A model generated the notes under the pieces. That model worked only from the letters and a program-made list of their open reading frames with translations, had not been told where the DNA came from and ran no database searches. A stretch of 64,000 bases of DNA. Origin: an uncultured Lachnospiraceae bacterium. Its GTDB lineage: Bacteria; Bacillota; Clostridia; Lachnospirales; Lachnospiraceae. Below are positions 20,223 to 29,140 of this stretch, piece after piece. Made by a program: the position numbers and the translations under genes. The stretch covers positions 1 through 64,000 of the forward strand of contig CAMWXB010000008.1 of the NCBI GenBank assembly GCA_947178125.1. Direction: 5' to 3'. Every line of letters starts with the position of its first letter. Position 1 is the stretch's first letter.

Positions 20223-20762
20223 ATGAAAAAGGTATTACGGGAAATATTAAGTACCAGTTTGTATCTTTTGGTGGTACTGTGTCTGGTCTATCTGGTCATT
20301 CATTTTGTCGGTCAGAGAACACAGGTGAGCGGAAGCTCCATGGAGCCTAAACTCAGTAATGAAGATAATTTGATTGTGGATAAAATTACCTATCGTTTTA
20401 AGGATCCGGAGCGTTATGATATTATTGTATTTCCCTTTCAATATGAAGACAATACATTCTATATTAAGCGTATTATAGGGCTTCCGGGAGAGACCGTCAG
20501 GATTGACAGGGATGGGAATATTTATATCAATGAGGAAATTCTGGAAGAAGGTTATGGAAAAGAAGTTATGCGGGAGCCGGGAAGGGCATATGAGCCGATC
20601 ACGCTGGGAGACGATGAGTATTTTGTTTTAGGGGATAACCGGAACAACAGTTCCGACAGCAGGGATATATCGGTCGGGAACATAAAAAGGGAAAATATTA
20701 TCGGCCGGGCTTGGCTCAGAATATGGCCGCTCGACAGATTCGGGTTTATTAAACATCGATAA
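20223..20762 (+). CDS. lepB: signal peptidase I (second copy)
   Basis: SGSSMEPKLSNED, FYIKRIIGLPGE, GDNRNNSSDSRD. Confidence 0.94.
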   Translation: MKKVLREILSTSLYLLVVLCLVYLVIHFVGQRTQVSGSSMEPKLSNEDNLIVDKITYRFKDPERYDIIVFPFQYEDNTFYIKRIIGLPGETVRIDRDGNIYINEEILEEGYGKEVMREPGRAYEPITLGDDEYFVLGDNRNNSSDSRDISVGNIKRENIIGRAWLRIWPLDRFGFIKHR

Positions 20763-20766
20763 TAGG

Positions 20767-20834
20767 CCGAGAAAAACACTCGGCCCACCGAGAAAAACAC
20801 TCGGCCCACCGAGAAAAACACTCGGCCCACCGAG
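20767..20834 (+). repeat. 21-bp tandem repeat, 3 full units plus partial
   Basis: (CCGAGAAAAACACTCGGCCCA)x3 + CCGAG; each unit can form a CCGAG/CTCGG hairpin. Confidence 0.95.
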
Positions 20835-20871
20835 AATCAGAGATTTTTGGTCTAATGAGAGGATTGGGACT

Positions 20872-21633
20872 ATGGCAGAATCGATTCGGGAAATCAGGGA
20901 GAAATTACAGGCAGCTGATCATGAAAGGCTGCCTGATTTGTTTCAGCTTTACGGGCAGGATAGCAGAAGCGGCGTCCGGCAGGAAGTGGAAAAGGCAAAA
21001 AAGCGTCTGGCCGCTTATGAAAAAGAAGTGGAACGTATTGAGAAGTTAAAGCGGTATGAGAAAGAATATGCCGCTTACGGGAGCATATGCGGCATCGACG
21101 AAGCAGGAAGAGGGCCGCTTGCAGGACCGGTCGTGGCAGGCGCCGTTATTTTGCCTCAAAATTGTGACATTTTATATATCAATGATTCTAAGAAACTATC
21201 CGAAAAAAAAAGAGAAGAGCTTTATGACATCATTATGGAAAAAGCGGAAGCGGTAGGAATCGGCTACAGTACACCGGAGCGTATCGACGAAATTAATATT
21301 TTGCAGGCGACTTACGAAGCGATGCGGGAAGCGATTTCCAAGTTGTCCGTTTCGCCGGATTTGTTATTGAATGATGCCGTTACCATACCGGAAGTATCCA
21401 TAAAGCAGGTGCCGATCATCAAAGGGGATGCCAAAAGCATTTCTATCGGTGCGGCGAGTATAATCGCAAAGGTGACGAGGGACCGGCTGATGGTACAGTA
21501 TGACAGTATTTTTCCGGAATATGGATTTGCTTCCAATAAGGGGTATGGTGCGCAGGTACATATTGAGGCTCTGAAAAAATACGGACCATGTCCGATTCAC
21601 AGAAAAACTTTTATTACACATTTTGTTTCATAA
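20872..21633 (+). CDS. rnhB: ribonuclease HII
   Basis: GIDEAGRGPLAGPVVAGAVIL, NDSKKLSEKKRE. Confidence 0.97.
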   Translation: MAESIREIREKLQAADHERLPDLFQLYGQDSRSGVRQEVEKAKKRLAAYEKEVERIEKLKRYEKEYAAYGSICGIDEAGRGPLAGPVVAGAVILPQNCDILYINDSKKLSEKKREELYDIIMEKAEAVGIGYSTPERIDEINILQATYEAMREAISKLSVSPDLLLNDAVTIPEVSIKQVPIIKGDAKSISIGAASIIAKVTRDRLMVQYDSIFPEYGFASNKGYGAQVHIEALKKYGPCPIHRKTFITHFVS

Positions 21634-21647
21634 GTGGGAGGCCAGCA

Positions 21648-23450
21648 TTGAACTTAGGGAATATTTTTCAGTCGAAAAATCCGGATATCAAGCAGACGAA
21701 TTTATCGGGGACAGCCGGAACTGTTTCCGCCGGGGAAAGAAATTACCGTGCACAGAGTGAAATAAGGAATATGGTGCCGGGACAGACGATTCAGGGCGAA
21801 GTGGTCGGAAAAGAAGGCAATTCGGTGCAGATTGCGTTAGACGAAGAGACAGTCTTGACGGCCAGGCTGGAGCGGGATTTGAATATTGCGCTGGGGCAGG
21901 TCATGAGTTTTGAAGTAAAAACGAACAGTGGTTCACAGCTTTTTCTTGCGCCGCTGTATGCCAATATGGCCAATCAGGCGACGATTTTAAAAGCTTTATC
22001 GGCAGCCGGATTGCCCGAGAGCGCGAATAATATTCGGATGGTCTCGAATATGATGCAGGAGGGGATGCCCATCGACAGAGATTCGCTCGCCTATGTGAGC
22101 AGGCAGTTGATGGATTTCCCGAACGCGGATCCGGCTTCTGTCATACAGATGATTCGTCTGGGACTTCCTGTTTCGGAAATCAACATCGAGCAGTTCGAAG
22201 CATATAAAAATTATGAGCATCAGATTTTGCAAAGTGCGGAACAGATTATGGAAGAGATTCCGCAGACTTTTCAGGAGCTGCTTGCAGAAGGAAAGGATGC
22301 GGAGGCGGTTTCCTTTTATGAGCAGATCATAAAGGCTTTTATCGGCACGGAAGGCGCGGAGGGTCAGACGGAAGCTGGAACACAGGCAGGAGCGGCGGCA
22401 AACGCTGACAATGCTATGGGGGGAAGTGCCGGAGAAATTTTGGCGGAGACGTTAGCGAAAACTGCATCGGATGGCCTGGCGGAATCCGGGAACGTGCAGG
22501 ATGGTGCGGAGATTTTGAAGGGAGCGCATGCAGAGGCGGAAGGGAAAATGCAGGAAGCCTTGCTGGAAACCGGAAATCAGGAGAACGCTGTGCAGAAGGC
22601 GGACCAGGAAGCATCGACTCAGGCGGAATTGTCGCCCAAAGCATGGCAGAGGCTCGGCGAGATGTTTCAGAAACTTGGAGCGGATGAGGCTTTGTCAAAA
22701 CAGATCGGAAATGGCAGTCTTTCTCCCAAAGCAGTTCTTACACAACTTCATAATCTGCTCGCAGGGAATCCTCATACGATACGGGAGGACTTTCAGGAAG
22801 ATGTCAAAATGCTTTTTGGAAGCAGAGCCTTCCGGAACTTGCTGGAAGCAGGTATGAAAAATGACTGGCTGATCAGACCTGAGGATGTGGCGGATAAAGA
22901 AAAGGTAGAACAGCTCTATGAGAGAATCAGGGAGCAGACTGCCAGAATGGAAGAGGCTTTTCATATGGCGGGGAAAGCGGACAGCGCCGGTGCGAAGAGC
23001 GTTCAGAATCTGCAGAACAATGTGGACTTTATGAATCAGATGAACCACCTTTTTACCTATATACAGCTTCCGCTGAAAATGACGGGAAACGAGGCGCATG
23101 GAGATTTATATGTTTATACGAACAAGAAGAGTCTTGCGAAAAAAGACGGAAATGTCAGCGCGCTTCTGCATCTTGATATGGAACATCTTGGTCCGTTGGA
23201 CGTATATGTTACCATGCAGCAGAATCTGAATAAGGTCAGTACAAGTTTTACCGTCAAAGATGAAGAGGCACTCAATTTGATCGCTGAGCATATTCATGTC
23301 CTGAATGAGCGTCTGGAGAAGCGGGGGTATTCCATGAAGGCGAATTTTCAGATAAAAGAAGACGGCGCGACAAATATGATGCAGGAAATCCTTGATCAGA
23401 ATAAAAATATTTCCGTACTGAGCAAGACATCGTTTGACATGCGCGCATAG
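21648..23450 (+). CDS. FliK/flagellar hook-length-like protein (YlqG position)
   Basis: located rnhB-(this)-FlhB-like as in the Bacillus rnhB-ylqG-ylqH cluster; C-terminal LHLDMEHLGPLDVYVTMQQNLNKVSTSF resembles Flg_hook; TTG start with GTGGGAGG RBS. Confidence 0.65.
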   Translation: MNLGNIFQSKNPDIKQTNLSGTAGTVSAGERNYRAQSEIRNMVPGQTIQGEVVGKEGNSVQIALDEETVLTARLERDLNIALGQVMSFEVKTNSGSQLFLAPLYANMANQATILKALSAAGLPESANNIRMVSNMMQEGMPIDRDSLAYVSRQLMDFPNADPASVIQMIRLGLPVSEINIEQFEAYKNYEHQILQSAEQIMEEIPQTFQELLAEGKDAEAVSFYEQIIKAFIGTEGAEGQTEAGTQAGAAANADNAMGGSAGEILAETLAKTASDGLAESGNVQDGAEILKGAHAEAEGKMQEALLETGNQENAVQKADQEASTQAELSPKAWQRLGEMFQKLGADEALSKQIGNGSLSPKAVLTQLHNLLAGNPHTIREDFQEDVKMLFGSRAFRNLLEAGMKNDWLIRPEDVADKEKVEQLYERIREQTARMEEAFHMAGKADSAGAKSVQNLQNNVDFMNQMNHLFTYIQLPLKMTGNEAHGDLYVYTNKKSLAKKDGNVSALLHLDMEHLGPLDVYVTMQQNLNKVSTSFTVKDEEALNLIAEHIHVLNERLEKRGYSMKANFQIKEDGATNMMQEILDQNKNISVLSKTSFDMRA

Positions 23451-23606
23451 TGTGAGAAGAACTTCTAATCGCTCGCAGCAAGTGCATGCTTAAGTTTCAC
23501 CTGAAGGTGAAACGTGAAGAAGCTCTACGATTTGCCAAAGGCAAATCTTTCTCACACTGGAGAATGCCTGAAATGCGGCATTCTCCCTGACAGACTTGTT
23601 TGTTGT
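23446..23606 (+). repeat. stop-codon-abutting structured repeat, copy B
   Basis: TAG 23448-23450; AGTGTGAGAA/TTCTCACACT; extra GTTTCACCT/AGGTGAAAC arm; GATTTGCC/GGCAAATC; GGAGAATGCC/GGCATTCTCC. Confidence 0.85.
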
Positions 23607-23696
23607 AAGCTTTTGCTTGTCATGGGCTTTTGGGTTTCATACAAGAATCGTTTTGCAGGGTTTTGGCGGAAAATGGGGAATGCAGGAGGGGATTGG

Positions 23697-23987
23697 ATGC
23701 AAAAAGAAAAGGAGAACAAACTGAAACAGGCGATCGCGCTGGAGTTTGACCCGTCGGATGAGGCGCCGCGCGTCATTGCTTCCGGAAGGGGGGCGCTGGC
23801 GGAAAGAATCATCGAGAAGGCAAAAGAGGCGGATGTTCCGGTGCATCGGGATGATAAGCTGGCGGATACGCTTTCCAGACTGGATATCGGAGAGATGATT
23901 CCGCCGGAACTTTATGAAGTCGTGGCGGAAATTCTTGTTTTCGTAGATTCCATGGATAAGATCAAGGCGAAACTGGGTAGAGCATAG
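23697..23987 (+). CDS. FlhB C-terminal-domain-like protein (YlqH family)
   Basis: ALEFDPSDEAPRVIASGRGALAERIIEKAKEADVPVHRDDKLADTLSRLDIGEMIPPELYEVVAEIL resembles cytoplasmic FlhB. Confidence 0.88.
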   Translation: MQKEKENKLKQAIALEFDPSDEAPRVIASGRGALAERIIEKAKEADVPVHRDDKLADTLSRLDIGEMIPPELYEVVAEILVFVDSMDKIKAKLGRA

Positions 23988-24097
23988 CGCGAAGAGAAGT
24001 TCTAAAACTTGCGCCAGAGCGCGCTTTGTGAAGAAATTCTACGATTCGCAGTGCGAACTTTCTTCGCGCGGCAGAATGTCCTGACGGCCATTCTGCA
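23983..24097 (+). repeat. stop-codon-abutting structured repeat, copy C
   Basis: TAG 23985-23987; GCGCGAAGA/TCTTCGCGC; TTCGCA/TGCGAA; GCAGAATG(T)CC/GG(C)CATTCTGC. Confidence 0.8.
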
Positions 24098-24119
24098 TAG
24101 GTAATTGAGGGTGGTCAGG

Positions 24120-24473
24120 TTGAATAGAAGAAAAATCGGCGACGCACAGGAGGAGTTGGCCTGTCAGTATCTCATGAAACAGGGCGTCCGGCTCGTGGAG
24201 CGAAATTTCCGGTGCAGGCAGGGTGAGATTGATATCATCGGGTATGAGAAGGAATATCTTATATTTTTTGAAGTAAAATACAGAAAAGATGATTCCAGAG
24301 GAAACGCGGCGGAAGCAGTCGGATTTGGGAAGCAGCGGAAGATATGCAGGGTATCCGATTATTACAGGATGATACATGGATGCCCCTCGGATACGTCGGT
24401 CCGCTTTGATGTCATTGCGATTGACGGCGGCAGGATTGAATGGATTCGAAATGCCTTTGATTATATAGGTTGA
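24120..24473 (+). CDS. yraN: YraN family endonuclease-like protein (UPF0102)
   Basis: RRKIGDAQEELACQYLMKQGVRLVERNFRCRQGEIDIIGYEKEYLIFFEVKYR. Confidence 0.93.
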   Translation: MNRRKIGDAQEELACQYLMKQGVRLVERNFRCRQGEIDIIGYEKEYLIFFEVKYRKDDSRGNAAEAVGFGKQRKICRVSDYYRMIHGCPSDTSVRFDVIAIDGGRIEWIRNAFDYIG

Positions 24474-24550
24474 AAAACAGAGGGTTTTTAACTGCGAATT
24501 TACATAGGAAGGATGCAGATATTGCAGGCTGAGAAAGCAGGAGGATAGAC

Positions 24551-25411
24551 ATGGAGAAAATTAAAAGGAAGCCGGACAGGCGGCAAATGAAACAGAACAG
24601 GCAGGGGGCTGCAGAATATCTGACATTTCCGCTTTTGGAAGAGACGGGACTCGTCAGACACCTTTTTTCGACCAGACTGGGCGGCGTGAGCGATGGTATT
24701 TTTTCGTCCATGAATCTCAGTTACACGAGGGGCGATGAAAAAGCGGCGGTAGATGAAAACTATCGAAGGATTGCGGGGATGCTCGGATGTGAACCTGAGG
24801 ATATCGTCTGTTCCGACCAGACCCATACGACCAATATCCGGGTGGTAGAGGAGAAAGACAAGGGAAAGGGAATCATTCATCAGAAGGACTATACGGATAT
24901 CGACGGATTGATCACCAATGTACCCGGTATCGTTCTCGCAACTTTTTATGCGGATTGTGTGCCGCTTTTTTTTATTGATACGGAGAAAAAGGCGGTAGGT
25001 CTGTCCCATTCGGGCTGGCGGGGGACGGTTGGAAGGATGGGACAGCGTACGATAGAGGCGATGCAGAAGGCGTACGGAACGAGGCCGGAGGATGTGGTCG
25101 CGGCAATCGGACCGTCCATTTGTCAGGACTGTTATGAAGTCAGCGAGGATGTGGCGGATGCTTTTTATCGGGAATTTCATGGACCGGGGCAGGGAGAAGC
25201 GATTCTTCTTTCGAAGGGAAACGGAAAGTATCAGCTTAACTTGTGGCGGGCGAATCAGATTGTATTGGAGGAGGCGGGAGTTTGGCCTGAAAAAATACAG
25301 GTGACGGATATCTGTACCTGTTGTAATCCGGCTTATCTTTTTTCCCACCGGGCAAGTCAGGGAAAACGTGGAAATTTAGGGGCATTTTTAGGGCTTCTTC
25401 CGGAGAATTAA
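24551..25411 (+). CDS. pgeF: multicopper-oxidase-like laccase domain protein / purine nucleoside phosphorylase YfiH
   Basis: CSDQTHTTNIRVV, TFYADCVPLFF, HSGWRGTVGRM, AIGPSICQDCYEV. Confidence 0.93.
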   Translation: MEKIKRKPDRRQMKQNRQGAAEYLTFPLLEETGLVRHLFSTRLGGVSDGIFSSMNLSYTRGDEKAAVDENYRRIAGMLGCEPEDIVCSDQTHTTNIRVVEEKDKGKGIIHQKDYTDIDGLITNVPGIVLATFYADCVPLFFIDTEKKAVGLSHSGWRGTVGRMGQRTIEAMQKAYGTRPEDVVAAIGPSICQDCYEVSEDVADAFYREFHGPGQGEAILLSKGNGKYQLNLWRANQIVLEEAGVWPEKIQVTDICTCCNPAYLFSHRASQGKRGNLGAFLGLLPEN

Positions 25412-25539
25412 GAAAATATTAAATAAATTCCCACGAATTCCTTTCATTTTTTATGTTTCAATAGAGATAACCCAAAGTCAGTTGTTCAAAGGAGACGGCT
25501 GACACGACAAAAGAGAGGTAGAAAGGTACGGATATAAAG

Positions 25540-26232
25540 ATGGCGAATATTCTTGTATGTGATGACGATAAGGAAATTGTAGATGCGATAGAAATCTATC
25601 TTCTGCAGGAAGGCTATCAGATTTTCAAGGCATATGACGGCGAGCAGGCGATCAAGGTTCTGAAGCAGACGACGATCCATCTGCTCATCATGGATGTGAT
25701 GATGCCCAGACTCGACGGCATTCATGCAACTTTGAAGATAAGGGAATATTCCAGCATTCCGATCATTATTCTTTCTGCCAAATCGGAAGACAGCGACAAA
25801 ATTCTGGGGCTGAATATCGGAGCCGATGACTATGTGACGAAGCCTTTTAACCCGTTAGAACTGGTAGCAAGGGTGAAGTCCAATTTGAGGCGGTATACGA
25901 TGCTCGGCAATCTTAATACGGAAAATAATGCGCTGTTTCAGGTAGGCGGCCTCTGTATGAATGACGATACGAAGGAAGTCACTGTAGATGGTGAAAACGT
26001 CAAGCTGACACCGATTGAATATAATATTCTGCTTCTTCTCGTCAAGAACTGCGGCAGGGTCTTTTCCATCGACCAGATTTATGAAAGTATCTGGAACGAA
26101 GAGGCGATCGGTGCGGATAATACGGTGGCGGTCCATATCAGACATATCCGGGAGAAGATTGAGATCAATCCCAAAGATCCGCGTTACCTGAAAGTCGTAT
26201 GGGGAGTCGGTTATAAGATTGAGAAACAATAA
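25540..26232 (+). CDS. OmpR/PhoB-family response regulator
   Basis: ILVCDDDKEIVDAIEIYL, MDVMMPRLDGI, winged-helix C-term VWGVGYKIE. Confidence 0.95.
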   Translation: MANILVCDDDKEIVDAIEIYLLQEGYQIFKAYDGEQAIKVLKQTTIHLLIMDVMMPRLDGIHATLKIREYSSIPIIILSAKSEDSDKILGLNIGADDYVTKPFNPLELVARVKSNLRRYTMLGNLNTENNALFQVGGLCMNDDTKEVTVDGENVKLTPIEYNILLLLVKNCGRVFSIDQIYESIWNEEAIGADNTVAVHIRHIREKIEINPKDPRYLKVVWGVGYKIEKQ

Positions 26233-26260
26233 AAGTGAACGGACTGAAGGGAAGGATCAT

Positions 26261-28867
26261 ATGAAAAGAAGGAAAAAGAAGACCGGCAGAAGTGGCAGGG
26301 CCGTTCTGCAGGTGCTGCAGCATCTTCTACTCGTGACGGCAGTCGTTGCAGGTCTCATTGTGACAACAGGCTCTACGGTAGTTATCCAGGGGCTGCATGG
26401 CAGTGAGAATTATAATCTCCATGCTTCGGATAAAGAGGAAGCTTATGAAGAATCGGAACTGTTCAATAAAATTTATGGCAGGGCAGTAATGGATATCATA
26501 CGGTTCGGCGTTATTCGGAGCCAGTTGGAGACAGACGGCGAGTTTGACGGCATGAAGGTGATTGATGTGACGGCATATAACTGTCGGGATACGGGGATGC
26601 CGGAGCAATATGTAACGGCGAGATACTATCTGGAAGATTTGCTGAAATGGCAGAGTTATGGGATGGAATATGAACTCACCGATATGACAGTGGCGCAAAT
26701 GAAAGAATTTTTAAGCAGCCGGACGACGTTGACGATTTTGGACCCGGAGAGTAAATATTATAATACATCCGATGCCAATTATATGAAGTCAGACATCGGC
26801 AGTTATACTTTTGTGGATGACGTATCCGCTAACATGCTGCCATCGAATGGCTGGGATGAATGGTATGACGAAGATGAAATTCTTCAGTTGAATGTATTGG
26901 TGAACCGTTACAAAACGGTAGACGGGAAAAATATCGAAGAATACACGGCGGATCCTGAAAGCTATGCAGGGCTCTGCGAAAATGTGTCAGTGGCGATGCA
27001 GAGCCTTGCTTATAATTATAATGAATATCTGACCTACCAGGAATATTATGACAGTGCAAACACGAATCTCCGTTACTGTATCGAGAAAACAGTCGGCGAT
27101 CATACGGAATATTTTACGAATCTGGAAGATCTGATCACATTGGAGGAATTGCGGGAAGAAGTAAAAGATACGAATATGGCGGATTTCTTTGAAAAGCGCT
27201 TTGATGGGAAATTTTCCGGAAGTAAAAGCAAATATTTGTATTACAGCCCTTCTGAGATGATTTATGAAAGCAATTCTGCAATTCAGGAAAAAACGATACG
27301 GAGTATTGTACGGGAATATGATTATGCCTATCCTGAAAGCATCCGTATCTGGGTCGGCGTGGATTCTTCCTATCCGGTCGGCGATGCTTTTACACAGGGG
27401 AGAGCCGGTTTCCAGAATTATCTTCCTTACTTCTGGCAGTGGGTCACACTCGCTGTTGTGTCAATCGCATTGTATTTTGTACTGTTGATTTATCTGACAG
27501 GTGCATCGGGCAAAGAGAAGGATGAAGAAGGAAATGTTTATATTGCATTAAGCAGATTTGACAGCATACCGACTGAGGCGGCGCTGATACTGGGAATTAT
27601 GACGGCAGCGGCTATCGTTCTGGCGGCGTTGGCAGCGAACTGGTTCCTGGTAAGTTATGAAACGATTTATACGGTCTGGTTCAAGGTGGCGGCAGGCGTT
27701 ACCGTATTACTCCTCGATATTCTGTTCTGTTTCTTCTATTACAGCCTGGTCAGAAGAATCCGGGCGGGGATTCTTTGGAAGAACAGTTGTTTAAAGAAAA
27801 TTATTCGTAAATGTTCCCAGCTGTTTCTGGAGATATATGATAATGGAAATATTGTTGTCAGGACCTGGGGACCGTATATCGCATTTCTTGCTTTCAATCT
27901 GCTGATGATCATGTTAGGGCTTTTTACGAGCGTACCGGCGATTCTGGGAGTGCTGATTGCGTTTGTGGTCGATATGCTTGTCGGTGGTCTGTTGTATCTT
28001 GACGTGAAAGAACGACAGAATATTGTATCGGGCATTGAAAAAATTGCGGAAGGGAACTTTTCTTATCAGCTCAGTCAGGAAAATCTGCATGGGGATAATC
28101 TTGTGCTTGCCAAATCAGTGAACAGCATCGGAAACGGCATTAAAAATGCGGTAGAGATCAGTATGAAGGATGAACGCATGAAGGCGGATCTGATCACAAA
28201 TGTTTCCCATGATATCAAGACACCGCTGACTTCTATTATCAATTATGTGGATTTGATCAAACGGGAGCAGGTGGATAATGAGCGGGTGCGGAATTATATT
28301 CAGGTCCTGGACGAGAAATCACAACGGTTAAAGCAGTTGACCGACGATCTGGTAGAGGCTAGTAAGATATCTTCCGGCAATATCAACTTACATTTTGAGA
28401 AGATTAATGTGACCGAATTGTTAAATCAGACGATTGGGGAGTTTTCGGAGAAGTTCGACCAGAAGAACCTGACGATCGTTATGAATGTCAATACATCCGG
28501 GGCGGTCATCGAAGCGGACAGCAGAAGCATCTGGCGCGTTATGGAAAACCTGTTCAATAATATCTATAAATATGCGCTGGAGGGAACGAGAGTCTATATC
28601 GCGGTGAACAGCCTGACCGGAGATGGAGGGCAGAAGCAGGAACTGATAGAAATATCCATTAAAAATATTTCTGAAAAAGAGTTGAACTGCAATCCGGAAG
28701 AACTGACGGAACGCTTTATCAGAGGGGATGAATCCCGAACGACCGAAGGAAGCGGGCTCGGCTTATCCATCGCCAAGAATCTGACGGAGGCACAGCACGG
28801 TACTTTTGAAATTCTGCTGGATGGCGATCTGTTCAAGGTGATACTGACGTTTCCTATGATAGTATGA
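26261..28867 (+). CDS. sensor histidine kinase with large extracytoplasmic and multi-TM region
   Basis: DLITNVSHDIKTPLTSIINYVDLIK H-box; N box ENLFNNIYKYA; GSGLGLSIAK; adjacent response regulator. Confidence 0.94.
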   Translation: MKRRKKKTGRSGRAVLQVLQHLLLVTAVVAGLIVTTGSTVVIQGLHGSENYNLHASDKEEAYEESELFNKIYGRAVMDIIRFGVIRSQLETDGEFDGMKVIDVTAYNCRDTGMPEQYVTARYYLEDLLKWQSYGMEYELTDMTVAQMKEFLSSRTTLTILDPESKYYNTSDANYMKSDIGSYTFVDDVSANMLPSNGWDEWYDEDEILQLNVLVNRYKTVDGKNIEEYTADPESYAGLCENVSVAMQSLAYNYNEYLTYQEYYDSANTNLRYCIEKTVGDHTEYFTNLEDLITLEELREEVKDTNMADFFEKRFDGKFSGSKSKYLYYSPSEMIYESNSAIQEKTIRSIVREYDYAYPESIRIWVGVDSSYPVGDAFTQGRAGFQNYLPYFWQWVTLAVVSIALYFVLLIYLTGASGKEKDEEGNVYIALSRFDSIPTEAALILGIMTAAAIVLAALAANWFLVSYETIYTVWFKVAAGVTVLLLDILFCFFYYSLVRRIRAGILWKNSCLKKIIRKCSQLFLEIYDNGNIVVRTWGPYIAFLAFNLLMIMLGLFTSVPAILGVLIAFVVDMLVGGLLYLDVKERQNIVSGIEKIAEGNFSYQLSQENLHGDNLVLAKSVNSIGNGIKNAVEISMKDERMKADLITNVSHDIKTPLTSIINYVDLIKREQVDNERVRNYIQVLDEKSQRLKQLTDDLVEASKISSGNINLHFEKINVTELLNQTIGEFSEKFDQKNLTIVMNVNTSGAVIEADSRSIWRVMENLFNNIYKYALEGTRVYIAVNSLTGDGGQKQELIEISIKNISEKELNCNPEELTERFIRGDESRTTEGSGLGLSIAKNLTEAQHGTFEILLDGDLFKVILTFPMIV

Positions 28868-28880
28868 GATGCGGGCTTAT

Positions 28881-29095
28881 AAATGCAAGGTGATGGTTCA
28901 GCCGCCGGGCAGTGCGGTGTATGGTTCCTGCGAAGGCCCTTGAAAAGCGCCGGTGCTTAGCGAGGTTCTTTACGAGCTTAGCATCCGCTGCTGCTTTTCG
29001 CGGAGCGGAAGCGTGCCTTCAAAGGAACCATACACCGCACTGCCCGGCGGTTGTACTATTAAGATGCAGGGGTTTAGACAGCCCTTGCATTTTTT
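28881..29095 (+). repeat. long palindromic structured element, copy 1
   Basis: 28-bp perfect arms 28902-28929 / 29023-29050 enclosing conserved core; outer AAATGCAAGG/CCTTGCATTT plus T-run. Confidence 0.9.
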
Positions 29096-29140
29096 ATGGA
29101 GAAATTATATCATACATATGATAAAGGAGTGCAGTATGCC

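Noticed and set aside
20552-20830. Minus-strand ORF with MGRVFFSVGRVFFSVGRVFFS repeats
   Set aside because: 7-aa periodicity is a by-product of the 21-bp DNA tandem repeat (21 = 7 codons); antisense to lepB.
20767-20834. Possible CRISPR array
   Set aside because: Direct 21-bp tandem repeats with no spacers; no cas genes in the window.
10514-24097. Repeat family as classical MITEs of a resident IS
   Set aside because: No transposase in the window and no clear target-site duplications; the stop-codon register is not explained by random TA insertion. Not excluded genome-wide.
24500-25348. 282-aa minus-strand ORF opposite pgeF
   Set aside because: Antisense to a clear laccase-domain gene; no motif.
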